A stretch of 46,759 bases of DNA from an uncultured Clostridia bacterium (GTDB lineage Bacteria > Bacillota > Clostridia > TANB77 > CAG-508). Positions 33,060 through 40,119 of this stretch are shown here, in pieces. Position 1 is the stretch's first letter, and every line of letters begins with the position of its first letter. The stretch is taken from positions 1 through 46,759 of the forward strand of contig CALXKE010000067.1 of NCBI GenBank assembly GCA_944388805.1, given 5' to 3'. The translations under genes and the position numbers were made by a program. A model generated the notes under the pieces. The model did not search any database. It worked only from the letters and a program-made list of their open reading frames with translations, and was not told the origin of the DNA.

Positions 33060-34340
33060 CTATGGTTTTAATGCTGTTATTGGCACAACATATACGCCAT
33101 CTGGTCTTCTATAAGTTGCATTAGAAAGTCCACATATTACACAAAGAACTGATGGTGATTTTCCATTTTCTTTTTCGATTTCTTCTTTTATTCTCAATAA
33201 ATTTTTTGCTCCTTCGTCAATTTTATTTACTCCAAGTTTGATTTCAAATGCACACCATTCTCCATTTTCTAGTTCTATAACACTGTCAATTTCTCTATTC
33301 TGATAATCTTGATAATGGTAACATTTTGCATTAAAACTATCTGCATATATTTTCAAATCTCTTTCAACCATTGCCTCAAATAAAAAACCAAATGTTTCTA
33401 AATCATTTATTAATTTGCCTTCATCACTTATGTTTAATAATGCACATGCCATAGAAGGATCTGCAAAATGCCTTTTTTCTGATTGCTTTACTCTAACAGA
33501 TGAACGAATATTAGAAGAAAAAGGTTCATCATTATCTAATAAATATAATTTATCTAATGCATTTAAGTATGAAGCTAATGTATCTATATCTATATCTTCA
33601 TTATCCTTTTCACTAATATCTTTTTTTAATGTCATATTAGATGTTGTTGTACTTTCATTTCTAGCTAACGATTTTAATAATAGTTTAACTTTATGTTTAT
33701 CTCTATTCACTCCATCTAATCTAATCAAATCATCATCAATAATTAGTTTTATATATTGTTTTATTGCTTCACTAGAATCTTTTGGTGAATATTCTATATT
33801 ACCTGGCCATCCTCCTCTAATAATTAGTCCAGCTAGATGTTTTAAATCAACCTCCCCAGTTAATTTTTGTTCTAATTTATGATTACATAATGCTTCCAGC
33901 GATACATCCCCTGTGGAATCACCTGATTCAAATAAACTCATAGTTCTTAAATGTATTTTTCCATATCTTCCTGCTCCACTATGTGCTATCCCTGTTCTAT
34001 TAGGTGTAGATGAACCAGTTAAAATATACTGTCCCTTTAATCCTGTTCTATCAACATCTGCTCGAATTTCATCCCATAAATTCGTAGCCTCTTGCCATTC
34101 ATCAATTAATTTTGGCTTTTCCCCTTCCAAAATTAATGCGGGTGATATTTTAGCCAATTCTACATTGTTAGATGATTCCCCTGTTGTATTATGCAAAAGA
34201 ACTTCACTCTTAGAATGATAACGTCCAGCCCACGTTTTACCGCAGTATTTAGGTCCTTCTATACTAACAGCTCCAAATAATTTTAGGTAATGTTCTATCT
34301 TCTCATCTGCAACTCTTCTTTTATAATTCTTTATATCCAT
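33060..34340 (-). CDS. COG1373-type AAA ATPase with C-terminal DUF4143 / nuclease-like domain
   Basis: 426 residues. Walker A is SIEGPKYCGKTWAGR (about residues 27-41), Walker B-like KLIDEWQEAT, and YILTGSSTPNR is the sensor strand of this family. The C-terminal third carries NREIDSVIELENGEWCAFEIKLG, which has the D..E-x-K spacing of a PD-(D/E)XK-like fold, as usual for DUF4143 proteins. These proteins are widespread and poorly understood predicted ATPases, often in mobile or defence contexts. Length is typical and the gene is intact. The start ATG has AGGAG upstream. Its promoter is embedded in a four-copy 23-bp repeat array (34389-34480), so regulation by a DNA-binding protein, possibly itself, is plausible. 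It is a lone gene, with terminator 32905-32928 downstream. Confidence 0.85.
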   Translation of the reverse strand: MDIKNYKRRVADEKIEHYLKLFGAVSIEGPKYCGKTWAGRYHSKSEVLLHNTTGESSNNVELAKISPALILEGEKPKLIDEWQEATNLWDEIRADVDRTGLKGQYILTGSSTPNRTGIAHSGAGRYGKIHLRTMSLFESGDSTGDVSLEALCNHKLEQKLTGEVDLKHLAGLIIRGGWPGNIEYSPKDSSEAIKQYIKLIIDDDLIRLDGVNRDKHKVKLLLKSLARNESTTTSNMTLKKDISEKDNEDIDIDTLASYLNALDKLYLLDNDEPFSSNIRSSVRVKQSEKRHFADPSMACALLNISDEGKLINDLETFGFLFEAMVERDLKIYADSFNAKCYHYQDYQNREIDSVIELENGEWCAFEIKLGVNKIDEGAKNLLRIKEEIEKENGKSPSVLCVICGLSNATYRRPDGVYVVPITALKP

Positions 34341-34378
34341 TAATATTCACTCTCCTTATTATTAGTAACTCTATTATT

Positions 34379-34407
34379 ATTTTACAGTATTCCGTGATTT
34401 TTGTCAA
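34379..34407 (-). promoter_or_regulatory. Promoter of the AAA ATPase gene, inside the repeat array
   Basis: Minus strand: consensus -35 TTGACA (34407-34402), 17-base spacer, -10 TAAAAT (34384-34379). The -35 and most of the spacer are made of the first repeat of the array. Confidence 0.65.
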
Positions 34408-34480
34408 TTTTATTCCGTATTTTTTTCTATTTTCATTCCATGATTTTTGTCGATTTTATTCCGTGATTTTTGTCGCATTA
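34389..34480. repeat. Four 23-bp direct repeats upstream of the AAA ATPase gene
   Basis: Units start at 34389, 34412, 34435 and 34458, exactly 23 bp apart; consensus ATTCCGTGATTTTTGTC then about 6 bases. Unit 2 is the most diverged and unit 3 has ATTCCATG. The last unit runs into a GTCGCAT repeat. Fixed spacing near two helical turns and overlap with the promoter suggest an operator array. Confidence 0.75.
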
Positions 34481-34500
34481 AGTTCGTTTTTGTATGCAAT
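34472..34500. repeat. GTCGCAT repeat, decayed copy
   Basis: GTCGCATTAAGTTCG followed by GTATGCAAT. The closing arm (ATGCAAT instead of ATGCGAC) is degenerate. Confidence 0.5.
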
Positions 34501-34501
34501 A

Positions 34502-34530
34502 TTTTGTGTTGGATACTATCCAACACAAAA
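34502..34530. other. Perfect 13-bp hairpin
   Basis: TTTTGTGTTGGAT, loop ACT, ATCCAACACAAAA. Immediately beside the terminator hairpin at 34530-34553. It could act as a terminator in either direction or be a second stem for the gene at 34600. Confidence 0.6.
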
Positions 34531-34553
34531 ACTCGACTTTTATTAGTCGAGTT
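34530..34553 (-). terminator. Terminator after the lysine-rich protein gene
   Basis: Stem AACTCGAC / GTCGAGTT with an 8-base loop; on the minus strand it is followed by TTTTTG. It lies 47 bp past the stop at 34600, after the GTCGCAT hairpin. Confidence 0.6.
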
Positions 34554-34568
34554 GTATAACCTTGTTTT

Positions 34569-34597
34569 GTCGCATTAACAAACGAACTCAATGCGAC
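34569..34597. repeat. GTCGCAT hairpin repeat touching a stop codon
   Basis: GTCGCATT (34569-34576) pairs with AATGCGAC (34590-34597) around AACAAACGAACTC. The orientation of the internal ACAAACGAACTC is opposite to the copy at 32999-33059. It ends 2 bp from the stop codon of the lysine-rich protein gene. Confidence 0.7.
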
Positions 34598-34599
34598 AT

Positions 34600-35865
34600 T
34601 TAAAATTCTTGAACTTTATTTTTCTTGTGAAGCATTGGTAAACTTTTGTATATAATTTTAAAACATGAGAATTTTTCTAGTTCATTGTCCTCTAAACAGT
34701 CCAAATAAATATCTAGTTCTTCCAAATTTTTACATGCAGATATAACTGCTGGGTGTAAATTTGTTTCAAACATTAATTCAATGCCTAAAAGAATGGCACT
34801 TCTTCTAGATTTTCCCTCTTTTTTGTACATTAAATTATAACCTTCTCTGAATCTTGCTCTTATGGCGTTTTTATATTTATCTAATGGATATATATATTTT
34901 TCCTCAATTAAATCAGAAATTTTTGTTCCTCTATGTTCTAATATTTCATTTTTTATTTCAGCTTTTGTGTAAGGCAAATACACTTTTCCATCTTCTTCGG
35001 AAATGATTAATGTCTTATTATCTTCTAAATTGTTTTCTATGACTTTTTCTTCATCAATGATAAAGTTTAATCCTTCTTCATTTGCTACAATTTCTGTTAA
35101 GTTTGTTAATTTAAAATTAACTACATTATCTTTTCTTTCAAGATTATCAATGACATAATTTATCTTAAAGTCTTGATTTGTAATAATTTCATAATCTTGA
35201 TGATCTTTGTGCAACACTAAATAGACATCACCACTAATGACTCTGATTTCACTATCTCTTACAATAATATATGATGATCCACTATTTTTTGTATATAAGT
35301 TGTATTCGGTTTTTTGCATTTCGATTCTATATTCATTATCATCTAAAAATACGTCTGTAACGCCATCTTTTGCATTTATTTTGATTCCTTCATCTATATC
35401 TCCTGGTTGTTCTGCTTTTTTAGACCTTCTTTTTCTCGTTTTGGTATCTTTTTTTAATAGTTCTGCAAAAACACCTGTATCTGTTTCATCTTTTGCTTTT
35501 CTTTTTCTTCTAGTATTTTTTTCTTCATTTTCGTTTGATTCTTCTATATCTAATTCTGCAGTAATTGTTTGTTTTTTATTATTTTTTGTTTCTACAATGT
35601 CATTTATAAACTTTTGACCTTGTTCTATTTTTTCTCTCATTAAATCTATGTTAGCAATCATTTCGTTTTTCTTAGCATCATCAAATTCAAATACTTTTTC
35701 TTCTTTTTTCTTTCTTCCTCTTTTGCTTTTTGGTAGGGTTTTGACTACATTTTCCGTTTCTTCTGTTGCTCCAAAGTCAATTTTATAGATATCATCTTCT
35801 AAACTTTTTGTTTTTCTTTTTTTTGCTTGAATTTCTTTTGTCTCTTCCGCTATTTTCCTTGCCAT
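34600..35865 (-). CDS. Lysine-rich protein of unknown function
   Basis: 421 residues from ATG 35865 (MARKIAEETKE), chosen because GGAGG lies 5 bases upstream; the ATG at 35877 overlaps that site. Residues 1 to about 160 are highly charged and low-complexity, with basic clusters (KSKRGRKKKEEK, RRKRKAKDE, KTRKRRSKKAE) between predicted helices, which could bind nucleic acid or an acidic partner. The middle (about 165-310) is beta-rich, with short strands such as VTDVFLDDNEYRIEMQ and SEIRVISGDVYLVLH. The C-terminal 110 residues are helical, starting VYLPYTKAEIKNEI. No signal peptide or membrane helix is seen. I do not recognise the family. A terminator follows. Confidence 0.75.
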   Translation of the reverse strand: MARKIAEETKEIQAKKRKTKSLEDDIYKIDFGATEETENVVKTLPKSKRGRKKKEEKVFEFDDAKKNEMIANIDLMREKIEQGQKFINDIVETKNNKKQTITAELDIEESNENEEKNTRRKRKAKDETDTGVFAELLKKDTKTRKRRSKKAEQPGDIDEGIKINAKDGVTDVFLDDNEYRIEMQKTEYNLYTKNSGSSYIIVRDSEIRVISGDVYLVLHKDHQDYEIITNQDFKINYVIDNLERKDNVVNFKLTNLTEIVANEEGLNFIIDEEKVIENNLEDNKTLIISEEDGKVYLPYTKAEIKNEILEHRGTKISDLIEEKYIYPLDKYKNAIRARFREGYNLMYKKEGKSRRSAILLGIELMFETNLHPAVISACKNLEELDIYLDCLEDNELEKFSCFKIIYKSLPMLHKKNKVQEF

Positions 35866-35951
35866 TTTACCCTCCAATCTTTTGTATATTCATGTATTTT
35901 ATAATTTAATTTCAATTCATTAGCATTGTACAAATCGTCGCACAATCCATA

Positions 35952-35990
35952 TATGTCATAAAGCCTATATTTTACAGGTTTTATGACATA
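35952..35990. other. 15-bp hairpin after the TasA-like gene
   Basis: TATGTCATAAAGCCT against AGGTTTTATGACATA with one G-T mismatch and a 9-base loop, 14 bp past the stop at 36004. There is no T run on the minus strand, so it may be a weak terminator or a transcript-end stabiliser. Confidence 0.5.
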
Positions 35991-36003
35991 TTATTCATTT
36001 TTA

Positions 36004-37164
36004 TTAATCAGTACCTGATGGTTCATGTGTACCGACATCTGAACCTTTAACTAGTCCTATATTTACGGTAATTCCTCCACCATATGAAGCATAGTTAATA
36101 CAGTCAACATCTTGTCCTTCTAGCCATACATATATTCTAATTCTACATATTGCATTTGCTGCAATATTAAAGTTTGTTGTACCATCACTAGTACTTACTA
36201 AATTTTGAACTCCTTCACTGATTGAATAATCTTCAGTTGATGTTTTTGTTGTTTGTAATGTGTTTTGTTTTTGAAGAAGTCTTTCTGATCCATCCCATAG
36301 ATATATATTTGCAATAGATTGTCCAATAGAAGAAGCTGTTAATGCATAAGTAGGCATTTTTGTTGTCGTTGTAAATGAACTTCCATATGTTCCTTGATCT
36401 GGTGATGACCATGTAATTTTATTATTATTTTGTACGATATAATCTACGTGATCATTTGCGTTTGGCTCCCATATTGCTACATCTGTAATATATGATTGTG
36501 GTGCACTAACACCTATTCCTGCTGTTTGACTTAATATGGTTGTTTGATCTGCCATAACATCTGCTGTTCCATTATATTTTGCAAAAGCAACTCTTGCTGT
36601 ATTTTGTAATCCTGTTTGACTATTTTCTGGATCTGTAATTTCTAATGAAGAATCATAATTTAATTGTAAATCATCAGTATCAATCTCTTGTCTTGATGAA
36701 TTCTTTAAGAATACATCAAAGGCAAAATACCCAGGATATGTAGTAGCATCTGGATTAGTTTCTTCTTCGTCTGTTGGTGCAATATTATTTAATTGTATAG
36801 AATTTGAAATCGTTCCTCTTAACATTTGTAAATCTTTTGGTTGTCCTGATACTAAACCTAATGTAGATACTGGTAACATCTCTGAAGGTGAAATATTTGA
36901 ATTTCCAGGATATGCATCATCAATAATACTTAATTGTCCTTCTTCAGTACCTAATACGATACCATTTGACCAGTTTTGAGCATCAAGCGAAATCTCCAAA
37001 CCTTCTGCAACTTCTACAATACCATTTAAATTTGTAATTGATACGTTTCTTTGTGTTGAGAACCATGCATAAGTTGATATAATAAATATTACTAAAGCTA
37101 ATAATATAATAAAAAACATTGCATTCATTTCTGATTTTTTCTTATTTTTCTTACTTTTTCCCAT
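36004..37164 (-). CDS. TasA/camelysin-like secreted surface protein
   Basis: 386 residues. A basic N-terminus (MGKSKKNKKKSEMN) precedes one hydrophobic helix (AMFFIILLALVIFIISTYAW) and the motif TYAWFSTQRNVSITNLNG, a hallmark of SipW-dependent / camelysin-type fibre proteins in Firmicutes. The body is Asn/Thr/Ser-rich and beta-rich, with no Cys except one before RIRIYVWLEGQDVDC. Such proteins are exported by Sec, trimmed by a SipW-type peptidase and form or decorate matrix fibres; that role here is inferred. It has a good SD (GGAG, 7 bases from the ATG) and a strong promoter. A SipW-like gene lies at the left window edge, beyond the giant gene. Confidence 0.75.
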   Translation of the reverse strand: MGKSKKNKKKSEMNAMFFIILLALVIFIISTYAWFSTQRNVSITNLNGIVEVAEGLEISLDAQNWSNGIVLGTEEGQLSIIDDAYPGNSNISPSEMLPVSTLGLVSGQPKDLQMLRGTISNSIQLNNIAPTDEEETNPDATTYPGYFAFDVFLKNSSRQEIDTDDLQLNYDSSLEITDPENSQTGLQNTARVAFAKYNGTADVMADQTTILSQTAGIGVSAPQSYITDVAIWEPNANDHVDYIVQNNNKITWSSPDQGTYGSSFTTTTKMPTYALTASSIGQSIANIYLWDGSERLLQKQNTLQTTKTSTEDYSISEGVQNLVSTSDGTTNFNIAANAICRIRIYVWLEGQDVDCINYASYGGGITVNIGLVKGSDVGTHEPSGTD

Positions 37165-37210
37165 TGTTTCTCCTTTACAACCTTCACTCGTATATTATTA
37201 ATTTTACTTT

Positions 37211-37239
37211 ATTTTACTATCTAATTTTTTCCTTGTCAA
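37211..37239 (-). promoter_or_regulatory. Promoter of the TasA-like gene
   Basis: Minus strand: -35 TTGACA (37239-37234), 17-base spacer, -10 TAAAAT (37216-37211), 47 bases ahead of the ATG. Two direct repeats of TTTTGTTACAT (plus strand, about 37267-37291) lie just upstream and might be a regulator site. Confidence 0.7.
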
Positions 37240-37351
37240 CAATTTTTTTCCATATTTATTTTACGTTTTTGTTACATTTTTGTTACATTTTGTAAAATTA
37301 TTTGTATACCTATTTTTCTCTTTTCTCTTATTATTTTTTTCGTTATCTTTT

Positions 37352-37936
37352 CTACGTTTCTTCTTTATTTTCTAATGTATCCTCTTTTTTTCCTGATTTG
37401 TGACTATTTAATTCTTTTTTTCTTTCTTTATGGTTGTCTAATTCCTTTTTTCCTACTTTATGGCTATCTAATAAATTCACAAAAAGTTCTATTTCAATAC
37501 TTAAAAATGCGATATATGGAATATGTTCTTCTAAAACATATTCTCTAAGTGTTTTTTCTGAAACCATATCTACTCTTGTTCTTTCTTCATATGTTGTATC
37601 ATTTGTCATGATGATATAAAATACAAATATGATGGCTATCATGATTAATAGTTTGTTACTTTTCTTATGTTTGATTTGTAATATAAATGTTATTATGGAA
37701 GCAATGAGTATGATACTGGCAATTAGATTTAATATTCTTGTATCACATTTTATCCAGAATCCAGGGTTTCTTACATTCCATAAATATGACAAGTATATCC
37801 ATATAAATACGTTAATAAGCATGCATACGTTTAAGATTTTATAATTTCTTTTGATTAAATTTTCTATTAGCATAACAATTGGTAGTATTAGTATTGCTAT
37901 GTTGACAATTATAATTAATATTTCTGTTATGTTCAT
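37352..37936 (-). CDS. Multi-pass membrane protein with charged C-terminal repeats, unknown function
   Basis: 194 residues. Hydrophobic helices at about residues 4-24, 34-54 (ILNVCMLINVFIWIYLSYLW), 68-86 (LIASIILIASIITFIL) and 93-110 (LLIMIAIIFVFYIIM), then a soluble part. The C-terminus holds three near-copies of a 10-residue unit: DSHKVGKKEL, DNHKERKKEL, NSHKSGKKED. The SD is GGAGG about 14 bases ahead of the ATG. No family recognised. It is a single gene between the Panacea gene terminator and the TasA-like gene. Confidence 0.65.
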   Translation of the reverse strand: MNITEILIIIVNIAILILPIVMLIENLIKRNYKILNVCMLINVFIWIYLSYLWNVRNPGFWIKCDTRILNLIASIILIASIITFILQIKHKKSNKLLIMIAIIFVFYIIMTNDTTYEERTRVDMVSEKTLREYVLEEHIPYIAFLSIEIELFVNLLDSHKVGKKELDNHKERKKELNSHKSGKKEDTLENKEET

Positions 37937-38131
37937 CTTATTTTTTCTTCCTCCTTTGTTTGTTTTTGTTTTTTATTGTCTGTTTGCTTAAAATTATAAC
38001 GAATGTAGTTGTGAATAAAAGCTGACAACCTCTTTTGTATTTTTTTCTTATTTTCTATGCATACTATACTATAAAGTGAATTAAATAACAAGTAGATTTT
38101 TTAAATTAGATGATTTTTTCAGAGTGTGATA

Positions 38132-38165
38132 TAAAAAAACAAACATGAAAATAATTCACGTTTGC
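38132..38165 (-). terminator. Terminator after the Panacea-domain gene
   Basis: Minus strand: stem GCAAACGTGAA / TTCATGTTTGT (GU pairs allowed), 5-base loop, then a run of seven T. It is 13 bp past the stop at 38178. Confidence 0.65.
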
Positions 38166-38177
38166 TTTAAATTACCA

Positions 38178-38930
38178 TTATATTTCTTCATTTTTATGAT
38201 ATTTTTTAATCATGTCTAATTTTATTGTTACATACAAATTACCTATTCCTTTGGAAGTTTTTGACCATGGTGTATTTTCTTTATGCGTCAATTCAACTAG
38301 TTCGGAAGCTGATAAGTTAGCATATTTTTTCAATGTTTTGTCTATACTTAATATTTTTTCTGTTCCATCTTCTGCAAACATAATTCGACTTTTAGATGGC
38401 ATTTCATAAATATTTTTACTATCAATATCTGTTGTTTCTTCTTCAATCGGTTTATACCCATATTCTTTATATCGTTTATATACTGTATCAACTACTGGCC
38501 CATATTTAAAAGCATATATTTTATCTGTAAACAATTCCTTTCCTGTTTCGCATAAATAATCTGCAAAACATAAATACACTAATTTTTGTAATTTTAATTG
38601 CGTACAAGTAATTTTAGATAATATATATTTAGCAACATCAATTCCTTCTAATTTCCTATCCTTTTGTATTAATTTTATAAATTTATCTAATGACTCAACC
38701 ACTTTAACATTTTTAAAAAAATGGTCTGCTTCACAAACAGATTCCCATGTTCTATCTTCTGCTTGAATCATATGAGTTGATATGGACGTATCTTTTCCAC
38801 ATTTTTTTATGATTTTATCTAAGTCTTTTTTCAATTTAACTTGAATACTTTCATCTTCTACTATAAAATCAAGTGCTATTCTTGTTCCTAATGAATATGA
38901 ACTGCTCATAAAAATAAAATGTGTTGTCAT
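38178..38930 (-). CDS. Panacea (DUF4065, SocA-like) domain protein
   Basis: 250 residues. The C-terminal 150 match the Panacea / DUF4065 family: AKYILSKI..TCTQLKLQKLVYLCFADYL, then YAFKYGPVVDTVYKRYKEYG and a final LVELTHKENTPWSKT. The N-terminal 90 residues (SYSLGTRIALDFI, then HMIQAEDRTWESVCEAD) are an extra domain I cannot name. Family members include the antitoxin-like adaptor SocA and many antitoxins paired with diverse toxins. Its SD (GGAGG) lies inside a 32-codon ORF whose stop overlaps this ATG (TAATG), so translation is probably coupled. No classical toxin is adjacent. Confidence 0.82.
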   Translation of the reverse strand: MTTHFIFMSSSYSLGTRIALDFIVEDESIQVKLKKDLDKIIKKCGKDTSISTHMIQAEDRTWESVCEADHFFKNVKVVESLDKFIKLIQKDRKLEGIDVAKYILSKITCTQLKLQKLVYLCFADYLCETGKELFTDKIYAFKYGPVVDTVYKRYKEYGYKPIEEETTDIDSKNIYEMPSKSRIMFAEDGTEKILSIDKTLKKYANLSASELVELTHKENTPWSKTSKGIGNLYVTIKLDMIKKYHKNEEI

Positions 38931-39028
38931 TATACATTACCTCCTTTGTTCTCTTTTTCCCATTTATTCGTTAATTCTATATATTCTTTCTGTATAAATT
39001 CAATTAATTTTTCTAATTCTTCTATCAT
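38930..39028 (-). CDS. 32-residue ORF overlapping the Panacea gene
   Basis: ATG at 39028, product starts MIEELEKLIEFIQKEYIELT, stop TAA shares its last A with the next gene's ATG (TAATG). The upstream site is GGAAG about 9 bases from the ATG. It is amphipathic and probably a single helix. It is the first ORF after the promoter at 39120-39148. It may be a leader peptide that couples translation, or a very small partner protein; function unknown. Confidence 0.45.
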   Translation of the reverse strand: MIEELEKLIEFIQKEYIELTNKWEKENKGGNV

Positions 39029-39119
39029 ATAAAATATCTTCCTTTATATATTTTATCACATAAATTAATTTTTGTATATTTTTATTAAATCATTTTTCTC
39101 TTCTATAATTTCCATATAT

Positions 39120-39148
39120 AATATAAAACAAATGTTTATATTTGTCAA
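39120..39148 (-). promoter_or_regulatory. Promoter of the 32-residue ORF / Panacea operon
   Basis: Minus strand: -35 TTGACA (39148-39143), 17-base spacer, -10 TATATT (39125-39120), about 92 bases before the small ORF. Between it and the tRNA terminator (39149-39280) I see no gene. Confidence 0.65.
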
Positions 39149-39280
39149 TGTTTTTTTTACTTATTTATATATTTTTGAACTACTTATTCTCTCTTGTACT
39201 ATAAATAAAAAACTGTACCCATTATAGCAATCAAAAAAATTGCGGTCGGATACCCAAAAGCCTTGTTGTCTATAACAATA

Positions 39281-39312
39281 AAAAATACTCCCATTTTCTA
39301 GGAGTATTTTTT
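39281..39312 (-). terminator. Terminator of the tRNA-Met gene
   Basis: Minus strand: AAAAAATACTCC, an 8-base loop, GGGAGTATTTTTT. It starts directly at the CCA end of the tRNA. Confidence 0.85.
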
Positions 39313-39388
39313 GGTAGCGAAGATGTGATTCGAACACATGACCCTTCGGGTATGAACCGAATGCTCTAGCCAACTGAGCTACTTCGCC
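39312..39388 (-). tRNA. tRNA-Met (CAU), elongator type
   Basis: 77 bases including an encoded CCA. Acceptor GGCGAAG pairs with CTTCGCT; the D arm has AGCTCAGTTGGCTAGAGC, the anticodon arm TTCGG-TTCATAC-CCGAA gives CAU, and the T arm carries GTTCGAATC. The G1-U72 pair and this anticodon stem resemble elongator tRNA-Met rather than initiator (no C1 mismatch, no GGG/CCC stem). A lysidine-type Ile tRNA is less likely but not excluded. Confidence 0.92.
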
Positions 39389-39404
39389 ATATTTATATTT
39401 TATT

Positions 39405-39430
39405 TTGCTAACTTGTTTGCTAGTTAGCAA
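39405..39430 (-). other. Hairpin in the tRNA-Met leader
   Basis: TTGCTAAC / GTTAGCAA with a 10-base loop, between the promoter and the mature 5' end. It could be a processing structure. Confidence 0.4.
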
Positions 39431-39435
39431 GTAAT

Positions 39436-39464
39436 ATTATACTGGTAGTTTTTCCTTTTGTCAA
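39436..39464 (-). promoter_or_regulatory. Promoter of tRNA-Met
   Basis: Minus strand: TTGACA (39464-39459), 17-base spacer, TATAAT (39441-39436): a perfect sigma-A consensus in both boxes, about 48 bases before the tRNA. Confidence 0.9.
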
Positions 39465-39467
39465 GTG

Positions 39468-39501
39468 AAAAATACAAGAATTTTAAAATTCTTGTATTTT
39501 T
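39468..39501. terminator. Palindromic terminator after the small basic protein gene
   Basis: Perfect 34-bp palindrome (arms AAAAATACAAGAATTTT) with T runs on both strands, 50 bp past the stop at 39551 and just ahead of the tRNA promoter. Confidence 0.8.
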
Positions 39502-39550
39502 ATGTTGCTTAATTATCATCTGCCTTCTTTTTTAATTCGTTTATCCTGTT

Positions 39551-39937
39551 TTATCTTTCTTCTCTTTCTCTACTTTCTTTTGAATCTGTTTGTATTTCTG
39601 CTTTCTTTGTTTTTGGTCCTTTCTCTGCATTTTGTATTTTCATTTCTGCTTTTTTCATTTTTGGACCTCTTTCTGTTTTAAGTTTTCCATCTTTGTATTC
39701 TTGTACAATCTTTTTGCTTGGTTTAACTTTTCCTGTCTTGTATGAAGTTACCATTTCTGTTAATTGTTTTATATATTCCTCATTCTGGCTTTTTTCAACT
39801 TCTTTTACTTCTTTATCTATCTTGCTTTGTTCTTTATTTACTGAAGAACCACCTATCATATCAAATAAAGTAGCTATTACATATCTCATTCTCATTCTTT
39901 CACCATATACTGGTTGTGTTCCTAATTTATTTTTCAT
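39551..39937 (-). CDS. Small highly basic protein of unknown function
   Basis: 128 residues from ATG 39937 (MKNKLGTQPVYGERMRMRYV). A longer frame reaches 40060, but that part covers the alaS terminator (40011-40037) and the promoter at 40001-40029, so I take the internal start. About a third of residues are Lys or Glu. The core SYKTGKVKPSKKIVQEYKDG is followed by two similar segments, RGPKMKKAEMKIQN and KGPKTKKAEIQTDS. Probably a coiled or disordered cytosolic protein. Family not recognised. Confidence 0.6.
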   Translation of the reverse strand: MKNKLGTQPVYGERMRMRYVIATLFDMIGGSSVNKEQSKIDKEVKEVEKSQNEEYIKQLTEMVTSYKTGKVKPSKKIVQEYKDGKLKTERGPKMKKAEMKIQNAEKGPKTKKAEIQTDSKESREREER

Positions 39938-40000
39938 ATTTTGCTTAGAATTTCTCCTAAGTTTTTCACCTCTTTTATCAAAAATAACCTTACAATTAAT

Positions 40001-40029
40001 ATTATAACATAAAAAGCCTTGCTTATCAA
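40001..40029 (-). promoter_or_regulatory. Promoter of the small basic protein gene, -35 inside the alaS terminator
   Basis: Minus strand: TTGATA (40029-40024), 17-base spacer, TATAAT (40006-40001). The -35 falls in the loop and 3' arm of the terminator stem. Confidence 0.6.
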
Positions 40030-40037
40030 GGCTTTTT
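40011..40037 (-). terminator. Terminator of alaS
   Basis: Stem AAAAAGCCTTG / CAAGGCTTTTT with a 5-base loop and a T run, 83 bp past the alaS stop. Confidence 0.8.
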
Positions 40038-40119
40038 TCTCTATTTTTCATTTTTCCCATTTATTGGCAAGTTTATCTTTTTTCTTTATCTATTTTTTAT
40101 GTTAATATCAGTGTTTTTT

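Noticed and set aside
39161-39430. Minus-strand 89-codon frame over the tRNA-Met region
   Set aside because: It runs straight through the tRNA, its terminator and its promoter leader; the protein is a translation of the tRNA.
39938-40060. N-terminal extension of the small basic protein
   Set aside because: It overlaps the alaS terminator and the gene's own promoter; an internal ATG at 39937 fits better.
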